Source: Pacificimonas aurantium
GTDB taxonomy: Bacteria; Pseudomonadota; Alphaproteobacteria; Sphingomonadales; Sphingomonadaceae
Direction: 5' to 3'
DNA length: 64,000 nt
Assembly: GCF_020092905.1 (NCBI RefSeq)
Contig: NZ_JAGSGB010000001.1
Location: 1,178,001 to 1,242,000 of the forward strand
Shown here: in pieces, positions 45,882 to 53,162 of the stretch
Layout of the letters: each line of letters begins with the position of its first letter
Numbering within the stretch: position 1 is the first letter of the stretch
Position numbers and translations under genes: made by a program
The notes under the pieces: generated by a model
What the model saw: the letters and a program-made list of their open reading frames with translations, nothing else
Told to the model about the DNA's origin: nothing
Databases searched by the model: none

Positions 45882-45907
45882 GCGGAGAGCTATTCGTAGC
45901 TCTCCGC
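45882..45907. terminator. Perfect hairpin at the receptor/dnaB convergent junction
   Basis: An 11-bp perfect stem (GCGGAGAGCTA / TAGCTCTCCGC) with a TTCG tetraloop on the plus strand. It covers the dnaB stop codon and last residues (ESYE). There is no U-run on either side, so it may be a factor-independent pause, an RNA 3'-end barrier for both genes, or both. Confidence 0.6.
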
Positions 45908-47374
45908 ATAGCCGTCGGGCGCACGGTCGCGGAAGCGGGTGACGTTCGCCTGGAACATCAGCGGGACAATGCCGGTCGCACCGTGGCGCTGCTTTGCCAC
46001 GATGACCTCCGCATGGCCGCGAATGGCCTCGGCCTTTTCCAGCCACTGGCTGAACTTTTCGCTGCCATCCTCGGGCTTCTTGGCGGCGTGATAATATTCC
46101 TCGCGGTAGACGAACATGACGATGTCGGCGTCCTGTTCGATGGTGCCCGATTCGCGAAGGTCGGCAAGCTGCGGGCGCTTGTCTTCGCGCTGTTCGACCT
46201 GACGGCTGAGCTGCGACAGGGCGAGGACGGGGACGTTCAGTTCCTTCGCCAGCGTCTTCAAACCGCGGGTGATCTCCGAGATTTCCTGCACACGGTTCTC
46301 GGCGGACTTGCGGTTCGTGCCCTGCAACAGCTGCAGATAGTCGACGACGATCATCCCGACGCCGTGCTGGCGCTTCATGCGGCGCGCGCGCGAGCGCAGC
46401 GCGGCGATCGACAGGCCGGGCGTGTCGTCGATAAGGAGCGGCAGGCTCTCCAGCTTGGCCGAGGCGCGCGTCAGGCGGCGGAAATCCTCCTGGCTGATAC
46501 GGCCCATGCGCAGATCCTCGGAATTCACCTCGGCCTGCTCGGCGAGAATACGCGTCGCGAGCTGGTCGGCGGACATTTCGAGGCTGAAAAAGCCGACCGG
46601 GCGGCCTGAGCTCTTGTCGGGGTCGTCGCCCTCGCGGTCCTTCATGAAGCGTTCGGCACAGGCGAAGGCGATGTTCGTCGCCAGCGCCGTCTTGCCCATG
46701 GCAGGGCGCCCGGCGAGGATGACGAGGTCGGACCTGTGCATGCCGCCGGTTTTCGAGTTGAGGCCGTCGAGCCCGGTCGTCAGACCCGACAGGTTGCCGC
46801 CCGATTTCAGCGCGGCGTTCACCATTTCGAGGGCCTGGGTGGCAGCGGTCTTGAACTGGCGCACCTGGCCGGTGGCATCGCCCTCCTCCGCCACGCGGTA
46901 GAGGGCCATCTCGGCATCCTCGATCTTGCGCTGCGGATCGACATCCTCGCTGGTGTCGGACGCGCTTTCGACCATCTCGCGCCCGACCGACACAAGGGCA
47001 CGCAGGAGCGCGAGGTCGTAGATCTGCTGGGCGAAGTCGCGCGCGGCGATCAGCCCCGCGGTCTGCTCGGTCATCGCGTTGAGATACGCCGGGCCGCCCA
47101 GCTCCTTCAGCGCCGGGTCGTCCTTGAACGTCGGCCGAAGCGTGACGGGATTCGCCAGCATACCGCGATCGATCAGTTTCAGGATCTGCTCGTAGATGCG
47201 CGCGTGAAGCGGCTCGAAGAAATGCTCCGGTCGCAGCTTCATCTGCACATCCTCGGCAAGCCGGTTGTCGAGCATGATGGCGCCGAGGAGCGCGGCTTCC
47301 GCGTCCAGATTCTGGGGAAGTTCGTGGCCGGTCGATTCGGCGAATAGGGAGACGGGATTGCTGGCCATCGACAT
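45890..47374 (-). CDS. dnaB: Replicative DNA helicase DnaB
   Basis: Hexameric 5'-3' helicase of the replisome, 494 residues. The N-terminal domain (about 15-120) has LPQNLDAEAALLGAIMLDNR and FFEPLHARIYEQILKLIDRG. The RecA-like C-terminal domain has GMHRSDLVILAGRPAMGKTA (Walker A), PVGFFSLEMSADQLATRILA, IVVDYLQLLQGTN (Walker B), VLALSQLSRQVEQREDKRP and ADIVMFVYREEYY. No intein is present. The length is normal. The start at 47374 is 128 bp from the divergent DUF2157 gene. Confidence 0.98.
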   Translation of the reverse strand: MSMASNPVSLFAESTGHELPQNLDAEAALLGAIMLDNRLAEDVQMKLRPEHFFEPLHARIYEQILKLIDRGMLANPVTLRPTFKDDPALKELGGPAYLNAMTEQTAGLIAARDFAQQIYDLALLRALVSVGREMVESASDTSEDVDPQRKIEDAEMALYRVAEEGDATGQVRQFKTAATQALEMVNAALKSGGNLSGLTTGLDGLNSKTGGMHRSDLVILAGRPAMGKTALATNIAFACAERFMKDREGDDPDKSSGRPVGFFSLEMSADQLATRILAEQAEVNSEDLRMGRISQEDFRRLTRASAKLESLPLLIDDTPGLSIAALRSRARRMKRQHGVGMIVVDYLQLLQGTNRKSAENRVQEISEITRGLKTLAKELNVPVLALSQLSRQVEQREDKRPQLADLRESGTIEQDADIVMFVYREEYYHAAKKPEDGSEKFSQWLEKAEAIRGHAEVIVAKQRHGATGIVPLMFQANVTRFRDRAPDGYAESYE

Positions 47375-47502
47375 TGGTTATCAGAATAGCGGCAGCGTAG
47401 AAGTGGCCAAACTTCGCAAACAAGCTGTGGAATGCCTGTGGATAAAATTCCTGAGCCTGTGGACCATCGACTTCCCCGACTCGGCGTTCCAAGAGGGCAG
47501 GC

Positions 47503-48609
47503 ATGGGCATCGAAGATCGTCTGGCAGATTGGCGGCAGCAGGGCCTGATCGATTCCGCGGCGGCAGAAAAAATTCGCGCTTATGAGGCGGAGCGGGCGCG
47601 GCCGGTCTGGCTTTGGGCCATGGCGGGCCTGGGTGCGTTGGCGCTGGCACTTGGAATCGTCGCGCTGATTGCGGCGAACTGGCAGGATATTCCGAAGGCT
47701 GTGAAGCTGGGGGTTCACGCCCTGCTGCTGGCCGCCGCTGCGGGAACCGCCTGGCAGGCGCGGGAGAAGGGCTGGCCCTGGGCGCTGGAGGTGGCACTGT
47801 TCCTGTTCGCCGGGCTGGTTCTCGGCGGCCTTGCCCTGCAGGCACAGATCTACCAGTTGTCGGGCGACATATGGCGCCTGCTGATGACCTGGCTGGGGCT
47901 GTCCGTCTGGCCGCTGCTGCTGGCGGGCCGGACCCGCCTGACTGCCTATGCCGTGACCGGAATGACTGTCTGGGCGTTTGCCAGCGTCGCAGCCGCGATG
48001 GACGGCTCGACCACGCGAGAACTGCTGGCGCAGGGCCTTGCCGCAAGCGTCCCCTGGGCACTCGTGGCGGTGGGCGCGCTGACCAACAGCGAGTTCGCCA
48101 AGGGGCTGCGGGAAGGCGGGCTGACGGTGCTGCTCCCCTTCGCCAGCCTGGTGCACCTGACCTGGGCCGACCGGCTGACGGTGGAGGATGCCGGCGCCAA
48201 TCTGGTGCGCTGCCTGCCGGTCCTGGCCGTGGCGGCAGGGGCCACCCTCCCGGCGCTGCGGCGCGGCGTCATTCCGAAGTCGCTGGTGGCGCCGCTGCTT
48301 CTGGGGCCGCTCGGCGCGCTGCTGCTGGCCACGCTGATCCCGCATCCCGACGCGACGTTTCCGCGCCTCGCAGGTGTGTTCGTCTTTGCCGCCATGTGGA
48401 TCTGGATCGCCTTCGCCAGCGCGCGGGCCGGCTGGCGCGGGCTGTACGGGATCGCCATCGCCGCGCTCGCGATCCGGCTGTTCATCGTCTATTTCGAGTT
48501 GTTCGGAACGCTGGCGACGACCGGCCTCGGCCTGATCGTGGCGGGGCTGCTGCTGATCGGCCTGGCATTCGCCGGGCGCCGCATGTTCCGGGAAGGCGCG
48601 GCCGGATGA
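47503..48609 (+). CDS. DUF2157 membrane protein
   Basis: A 368-residue inner-membrane protein. The N-terminal soluble part RLADWRQQGLIDSAAAEKI is the DUF2157 start, followed by ten or more hydrophobic segments from about residue 35 (LWAMAGLGALALALGIVALI, KLGVHALLLAAAAGTAWQA, ALFLFAGLVLGGLALQAQIY and others). The function is not known. It is translationally coupled (ATGA) to a GDYXXLXY-domain protein, an association that recurs in many bacteria and suggests the two work together at the membrane. Confidence 0.9.
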   Translation: MGIEDRLADWRQQGLIDSAAAEKIRAYEAERARPVWLWAMAGLGALALALGIVALIAANWQDIPKAVKLGVHALLLAAAAGTAWQAREKGWPWALEVALFLFAGLVLGGLALQAQIYQLSGDIWRLLMTWLGLSVWPLLLAGRTRLTAYAVTGMTVWAFASVAAAMDGSTTRELLAQGLAASVPWALVAVGALTNSEFAKGLREGGLTVLLPFASLVHLTWADRLTVEDAGANLVRCLPVLAVAAGATLPALRRGVIPKSLVAPLLLGPLGALLLATLIPHPDATFPRLAGVFVFAAMWIWIAFASARAGWRGLYGIAIAALAIRLFIVYFELFGTLATTGLGLIVAGLLLIGLAFAGRRMFREGAAG

Positions 48610-49115
48610 GGCGCCTGTTCGCCCTGACGCTGCTTTTGCCGCTGGCGGGTCTCGCGGCCGGGATTGCCGCGAACGAAGTCTCGCTTGCGGGCGCGGACGA
48701 GTGGCGCATTCCGATCGCCGGCTATGATCCGCGCGATCCCGTGCGGGGCCAGTATATCGACTATGCCTATGACTGGACGCTGGCGGGAGACCCCGAACAA
48801 TGCGCCGCGCCCGAAGGCTGCATCATCTGTCTGGAGGGGCCTCCACCCGATGGGCGGCGGGGCGCCATCCGGCCCGGCAGCGCCGAGTGCCCCTATGCCG
48901 TCAGGGACATCGACGAGGATGTGAGGTTCGTGCAGGGTCCGGAGCGGCAGAACCGCCTGGTGCTGCGCGGACGGATTTTCATGGACGGCGAACGTGCCGC
49001 ACGCTGGGAACGGCAACTTCGCGAGGAGCCGATGGTTGTGGTGGCAAAGCTGACGGCGGGGGGACGGCTGATGCCCCTGCGCCTCGATACACGGCAAGGG
49101 GAGAAGAACCGATGA
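48606..49115 (+). CDS. GDYXXLXY-domain protein
   Basis: A 169-residue membrane-anchored protein. An N-terminal hydrophobic segment (RLFALTLLLPLAGLAAGIAA) precedes a periplasmic domain with EWRIPIAGYDPRDPVRGQY and the family signature GQYIDYAYDW (a variant of GDYxxLxY). A charged C-terminal part follows (VVVAKLTAGGRLMPLRLDTR). Three Cys in CAAPEGCIICLEG could form a disulfide or bind metal. It overlaps both neighbours by four bases. Function unknown beyond its fixed partnership with DUF2157. Confidence 0.87.
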   Translation: MRRLFALTLLLPLAGLAAGIAANEVSLAGADEWRIPIAGYDPRDPVRGQYIDYAYDWTLAGDPEQCAAPEGCIICLEGPPPDGRRGAIRPGSAECPYAVRDIDEDVRFVQGPERQNRLVLRGRIFMDGERAARWERQLREEPMVVVAKLTAGGRLMPLRLDTRQGEKNR

Positions 49116-50065
49116 AGACACTGGGCATGGCAGCGGCGGCGCTGACCGGAGCGGCAATCTGCATCGCGGCGCCGGCGGCGGCGCAGCGCGATTTCTCGAG
49201 CGTCGAGATCGAGGCGGAGGAGGTCGCGAACGGCGTCTATGTGCTCTACGGTGCAGGCGGCAACATCGGCCTCAGCTTTGGTGAGGATGCCGTCTTCCTG
49301 GTCGACGACCAGTTTGCCCCCCTGACGGACAGGATTCAGGCCAAGGTAAGCGAACTTGCAGGCGCGGGCGCCGAGGTGGATTTCCTCGTCAACACGCACT
49401 GGCATGGCGACCATACCGGCGGGAACGAGAATTTCGGCGAGGCCGGCGCTCTTATCGTGGCGCATGACAATGTGCGCCGCCGCATGGCCGCGGGGTCGGA
49501 GGGCGAGCGCGAGGTCGCGCCGGCGCCGAAGGCGGCGCTGCCGGTCATGACGTTTCGCGACCGGCAGAGCTTTCACATCAACGGCGGCACGCTGCGTGCG
49601 GTCTATGCCGCCAACGCGCATACCGACGGCGATGCGCTGATCCACTTCGTCGACCAGAACGTCATCCACATGGGCGACACCTTCTTCGCGGAGACGGCGG
49701 GGACCTTTCCCTTCATAGACCGCGCGTCGGGCGGATCGGCGCAGGGACTGCTGAACGCCGCGGACCTGGGGCTGAAGCTGGCCAATGAGGAGACGAAGAT
49801 CATTCCCGGCCATGGCAAGGTGACCGACAGGGCGGGGCTCGCCGCCTATCGCGACTTCCTCGCCGAGATGATCGGCGCGGTACAGGCGATGATCGACGAG
49901 GGCCGCAGCCGCGACGAGATCGTCGCCGCGCGCCCGGCCGCCGCCTATGCCGATGCACGATCGGGCGGGTTCATTTCTGAGGACCGGTTCGTGGGCTTCG
50001 TCTATGACAGCCTGACCGAACCTGCGGCCCACAGCCACGAGGACGGCACGACCCACGCCCACTAG
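49112..50065 (+). CDS. Exported metallo-beta-lactamase-fold hydrolase
   Basis: A 317-residue periplasmic protein. Signal peptide: AAAALTGAAICIAAPAAAQR. The MBL core has GVYVLYGAGGNIGLSFGEDA, the metal motif NTHWHGDHTGGNENF (HxHxDH), AANAHTDGDALIHFVDQNV and IIPGHGKVTDRAGLAAY, with a His-rich end HSHEDGTTHAH. The arrangement resembles broad subclass B-like or SoxH-type hydrolases more than true beta-lactamases. A secreted enzyme in an operon with two envelope proteins points to a cell-surface substrate. The ATG overlaps the upstream stop by four bases. Confidence 0.88.
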   Translation: MKTLGMAAAALTGAAICIAAPAAAQRDFSSVEIEAEEVANGVYVLYGAGGNIGLSFGEDAVFLVDDQFAPLTDRIQAKVSELAGAGAEVDFLVNTHWHGDHTGGNENFGEAGALIVAHDNVRRRMAAGSEGEREVAPAPKAALPVMTFRDRQSFHINGGTLRAVYAANAHTDGDALIHFVDQNVIHMGDTFFAETAGTFPFIDRASGGSAQGLLNAADLGLKLANEETKIIPGHGKVTDRAGLAAYRDFLAEMIGAVQAMIDEGRSRDEIVAARPAAAYADARSGGFISEDRFVGFVYDSLTEPAAHSHEDGTTHAH

Positions 50066-50086
50066 GCCGCGCACCTCGGCTGACGT

Positions 50087-50587
50087 TCAGGCGAACAGCA
50101 GGCCCCAGATGGTGCGGCCCGGTAATAGGGCGAAGGCGCCGGCGACGATCAGGCCGATATAAGTGCCGCGCATCGCCTGCATGTGCGCCTCTATATGGCC
50201 GCGCCTTGCCTGCACCACGGCATAGGGGATCGACAGGAAGGTCAGCACCGCGAACAGGTGGATCGGGCTGAAGCCTTCGGAGGTCGAGCGGAGGAAGAAG
50301 GCGGTGCATGCCGTCACGAACATCATGCCTGCCCAGACCCGTCCGAGTATCCGGTGCCGCGCGGTCCCCTTGCGGCGCCAGAGAATATAGGCGCCAAGAG
50401 GCACGGAGGGCACGACGGTCGCCAGGTGGAGCCAGACCAGCCAGGGGACGTCTGCGGGCGCGAGGACGGGAGCGGGACCGGCGGGGCGCGGATCGCTCCC
50501 GCTGACCGCGAGATAGGTGAACCAGAGGGTGATCGCCGCCGTCACGGCTGCGGTTATGCCGACCGAAATCCAGACACTCCTGGTCAT
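50087..50587 (-). CDS. DUF2306 membrane protein, copy 1
   Basis: A 166-residue inner-membrane protein with four hydrophobic helices. Family pattern: VWLHLATVVPSVPLGAYILW, RKGTARHRILGRVWAGMMFV, TSEGFSPIHLFAVLTFLSIP and RRGHIEAHMQAMRGTYIGLI. Conserved His residues in WLHL, ARHRILGR, PIHLF and EAHMQAM could bind heme or metal. It is the second of a tandem pair on the minus strand, 24 bp after its paralogue. The family function is not settled. Confidence 0.87.
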   Translation of the reverse strand: MTRSVWISVGITAAVTAAITLWFTYLAVSGSDPRPAGPAPVLAPADVPWLVWLHLATVVPSVPLGAYILWRRKGTARHRILGRVWAGMMFVTACTAFFLRSTSEGFSPIHLFAVLTFLSIPYAVVQARRGHIEAHMQAMRGTYIGLIVAGAFALLPGRTIWGLLFA

Positions 50588-50611
50588 GCCGCCTGCCTTT
50601 CCCGCCGAGGG

Positions 50612-51154
50612 TCAACCGAAGGTGAGGACCGCCATGGTGCGGTCGCCCTGATAGGCGAAGAAGCCCGCGACGAGCAGTGCGCCGACATAGAGCTGCAGGA
50701 ACATGCGCTCGTGCGCCTTCACCCGGTGCCTGCGCGCCAGCCAGATTCCCGCGGCGATGCTGAGTATCGTTCCCGGGATGAAGAGGTGGATCAGGCTCAT
50801 CGACCCGTCGGGCGACGTGCGGATGAAATAGGCCGACAGCGCGGTCGCCAGCATGAACGCGCACCAGATGCGGCCGGCCAGCCGGTGCCGGGGTGTGCCC
50901 TTGCGCGCCACGAAGACATAGGTGCCGAGCGGGGCCGCAACCTGAAGCGTCAGCAGATGGACGATTACCGCAGGCGGCAGCTGCCAAAGGCTGAAAGGGG
51001 CGCTGCCGGTCGATCCGCGCAGGATGGCGGCGGCTATCAGCAGCGTCAGCAGGCTGCCGCAGATCAGGATGCCGGTCTGCACAAGCGTCAGGCGGCGCGC
51101 TGTACGCGGCGCCCCGGTACGGCCGGGCAGGAAGGGAAGGGAAAGAGCTGTCAT
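50612..51154 (-). CDS. DUF2306 membrane protein, copy 2
   Basis: A 180-residue paralogue of the following gene, sharing the same four-helix plan and His positions (VIVHLLTLQVAAPLGTYVFV, RKGTPRHRLAGRIWCAFMLA, SLIHLFIPGTILSIAAGIWL, RHRVKAHERMFLQLYVGALL). It differs in an additional N-terminal tail of about 30 residues. The two genes look like a tandem duplication. They are divergent from a membrane-bound LytTR regulator 166 bp away, which is therefore a candidate regulator. Confidence 0.87.
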   Translation of the reverse strand: MTALSLPFLPGRTGAPRTARRLTLVQTGILICGSLLTLLIAAAILRGSTGSAPFSLWQLPPAVIVHLLTLQVAAPLGTYVFVARKGTPRHRLAGRIWCAFMLATALSAYFIRTSPDGSMSLIHLFIPGTILSIAAGIWLARRHRVKAHERMFLQLYVGALLVAGFFAYQGDRTMAVLTFG

Positions 51155-51319
51155 CGGGTCCGTCTCGCTTTATCTCTCGGGTCGATGGCCATAGGGATTG
51201 CAGGCCGCCGTCCGCGCTCAAGCGCAACTTCGCGGGAAGGGCGCAATTCTTCGTGAAAGCGGGCGCTTGCCCGTTCACGAAGCGCGAATGGGAAGGGAAT
51301 TCGTGGAAGGGACCGGGCC

Positions 51320-52162
51320 TTGAGGGAGTTCGTTCGCCGCCTTCTTATCGGAATGGGCGTGTGCGCGTCGGTTGGCGTGGTCCTCGCCTTTCTCGGCCCC
51401 TTCGGCAGCTATGCCGTGCAGTCGCTGGGCGAGCGGCTGATCTATTGGGTCGGCGTCATCTGCGCAGGCTATCTCGTCTTTCTGCCGGTCATCCCCGTCA
51501 CGGTCCGCATTTCGGAAAAGCTAGACCTGTGGCTGTGGCCGCTGATCACCGTTGCGACCGCCGTGATGGCGGTGCCGATGACCTATGTCGTCGCCATGCT
51601 GACGGGCGGCGGCCTTGCGGCGCTCGGCATGCCGCTGGGCAGGTTCGCGGCGGGCTATCCGAACGTGCTCATGATCGGGCTGGGGATGCAGGCAATCTTC
51701 TGGTGGCTGTACCGCGAACGCCCGGAAACGGTCCCCTTTGCCGACGCAGGCCCGGCCTCACCAGAGGATAGAGCCGGTGTCGCAGCCGATTCCGATGCAG
51801 ACTCAGCATCGCTCGCAATGCCCAGGGAAAATTCAGGCAGCGCGCCTGACGTGCCGCTCCTGGAGCGGGTCCGCGCCTCCGCGCCCGGCGATATCCTCGC
51901 GCTGGAAAGCGAGGACCATTATGTCCGCGTTCACGGCGCGGCGGGAGAGGACATGATCCTGATGCGGCTGGACGACGCCGTCAGGGAGATGGGCGCGACG
52001 CCCGGTTGCCGCGTCCACCGGTCCTGGTGGGTGGCCGCGCACGGCGTGGCGGAGGCCGTCAGGGACGGTCGCAGCGCGGTGCTGACCCTGACGAACGGGA
52101 CCAGGGTTCCCGTCGCCCGCGCGCGCACGGCCGATGCGAGGGCGGCCGGGCTGCTCCGCTAG
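51320..52162 (+). CDS. Membrane-bound LytTR-family DNA-binding regulator
   Basis: A 280-residue regulator. Four hydrophobic segments cover residues about 10-130 (ASVGVVLAFLGPFGSYAVQS, LIYWVGVICAGYLVFLPVIP, LITVATAVMAVPMTYVVAML, MIGLGMQAIFWWLY). After a flexible linker, a LytTR domain occupies about 180-275 with ALESEDHYVRVHGAAGEDMI, RLDDAVREMG and GCRVHRSWWVAAHGV, matching the family's VHRSxxVN element. No receiver domain is present, so the membrane part probably senses the signal directly. It lies divergent from the two DUF2306 genes. Its stop TAG and that of coq7 share the four bases CTAG. Confidence 0.9.
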   Translation: MREFVRRLLIGMGVCASVGVVLAFLGPFGSYAVQSLGERLIYWVGVICAGYLVFLPVIPVTVRISEKLDLWLWPLITVATAVMAVPMTYVVAMLTGGGLAALGMPLGRFAAGYPNVLMIGLGMQAIFWWLYRERPETVPFADAGPASPEDRAGVAADSDADSASLAMPRENSGSAPDVPLLERVRASAPGDILALESEDHYVRVHGAAGEDMILMRLDDAVREMGATPGCRVHRSWWVAAHGVAEAVRDGRSAVLTLTNGTRVPVARARTADARAAGLLR

Positions 52163-52725
52163 ACCCGCTTCGCGACCGCGATGGCCGCGCGGCAGCCGGC
52201 GCGGATCACGCGGCTGAGCACGGGATAGCCGGGGGCGTCCTCGGCACCATGCGCAATGGCGGTTTCCTTGTGCTCCAGCTCTTCGGCGCGGAACTGGCTG
52301 ATATGTCCCGATAGCTCGGGGTCCTGCGTGCCGAGCGCGTCTTCCTGCTCGGCATAGTGCCGGTCGATCTCGGTCTCGACCGCCGCCGTGCAGGCCATGG
52401 CAGCACGCGGTCCCATGAGCGCGGTTGCCGCACCGAGAGCGAAACCGGCCGCGTCCCAGAAGGGGGAGAGGAGGGTCGGGCGCACGCCGCGCTCGACCAT
52501 CAGCCGATCGAAGGTCTCGAGGTGGCGCTGCTCCTGCCGGCGCATGCGCTCGATCTCGGCGGCGTCGGGATGGCGCGCGCCCATGACCGCGAGCTGCCCG
52601 GCGTAAATGCGCGCCGCGCCGAACTCGCCGGCCTGATCGACCCGGATCATCGACTTGGTGTCGACCGGCGTGCGGGCGGGATCGGCGTCGGCTAGCGGCT
52701 CAGGCCGCGTGTTCGCATCCACCAT
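52159..52725 (-). CDS. coq7: Demethoxyubiquinone hydroxylase COQ7
   Basis: Di-iron hydroxylase for the penultimate step of ubiquinone biosynthesis. The 188-residue protein has the helix-bundle iron ligands: DQAGEFGAARIYAGQLAVMG (Glu), RRQEQRHLETF (ExxH), AVETEIDRHYAEQE and RAEELEHKETAIAHGAE (ExxH). The ATG at 52725 has GGAG seven bases upstream and overlaps the end of dsbB by 34 bp, so it is translated from the same operon. The proteobacterial Coq7 is membrane-peripheral, and the family length is normal. Confidence 0.95.
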   Translation of the reverse strand: MVDANTRPEPLADADPARTPVDTKSMIRVDQAGEFGAARIYAGQLAVMGARHPDAAEIERMRRQEQRHLETFDRLMVERGVRPTLLSPFWDAAGFALGAATALMGPRAAMACTAAVETEIDRHYAEQEDALGTQDPELSGHISQFRAEELEHKETAIAHGAEDAPGYPVLSRVIRAGCRAAIAVAKRV

Positions 52726-53162
52726 AGGGAAACTCCGGCAATCAGGAACGAGAAGATGGCGTTGTAGCCAGCGAGCGAGATGCCGAACAGGTCCCAGGCC
52801 GCGACGTCGCAGCGCACCAGCGGAGCCGCGGCGATGTCGCGCAGGAAATCGCCGCTGCCGCCGATCTCGACCGCGGTGCAGCCAAGGGGCGAGTCCCACC
52901 AGCCATATTCGACCCCTGCGTGGAAGACGCCGATGACCCCGCTGGCAAGGACGAACAGCGCGGACAGGACGAGGACGGGCCAGCGCAGCCCCTGCGCGAG
53001 CATGAAGGCAAGCGTTGCCAAGAGCAGCGCGATGGCATGCGGCCAGCGCTGCCAGACGCACATCTCGCAAGGGTAGAGGCCGAAGACGTGCTGGCTGATG
53101 AGCGCGCCGCCCAGAAGGAGCGTCGGCCCGATCAGCAGCAGGAGATGTGCGCGGTTAGTTAT
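52692..53162 (-). CDS. dsbB: Disulfide bond formation protein B, apparent ATA start
   Basis: Inner-membrane quinone-linked oxidase of DsbA, 156 residues. The first conventional start in frame is ATG at 53063, after the first Cys of the CxxC motif, and would delete half of TM1 and the periplasmic loop. Upstream codons read HLLLLIGPTLLLGGALISQ then HVFGLYPCEMCVWQRWPH, the normal DsbB N-terminus. The reading frame can begin at ATA (53162-53160), which has GGGGAG eight bases upstream and overlaps the preceding gene's TAA. The second Cys pair, LGCTAVEIGG and APLVRCDVAAWDLFGISLAG, and the four TM helices are intact. Confidence 0.85.
   Translation of the reverse strand: MTNRAHLLLLIGPTLLLGGALISQHVFGLYPCEMCVWQRWPHAIALLLATLAFMLAQGLRWPVLVLSALFVLASGVIGVFHAGVEYGWWDSPLGCTAVEIGGSGDFLRDIAAAPLVRCDVAAWDLFGISLAGYNAIFSFLIAGVSLWWMRTRGLSR

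Noticed and set aside
50087-51154. The two DUF2306 genes as a mobile or recently duplicated element
   Set aside because: They share plan and His positions but are clearly diverged in sequence; no repeats or IS ends flank them.
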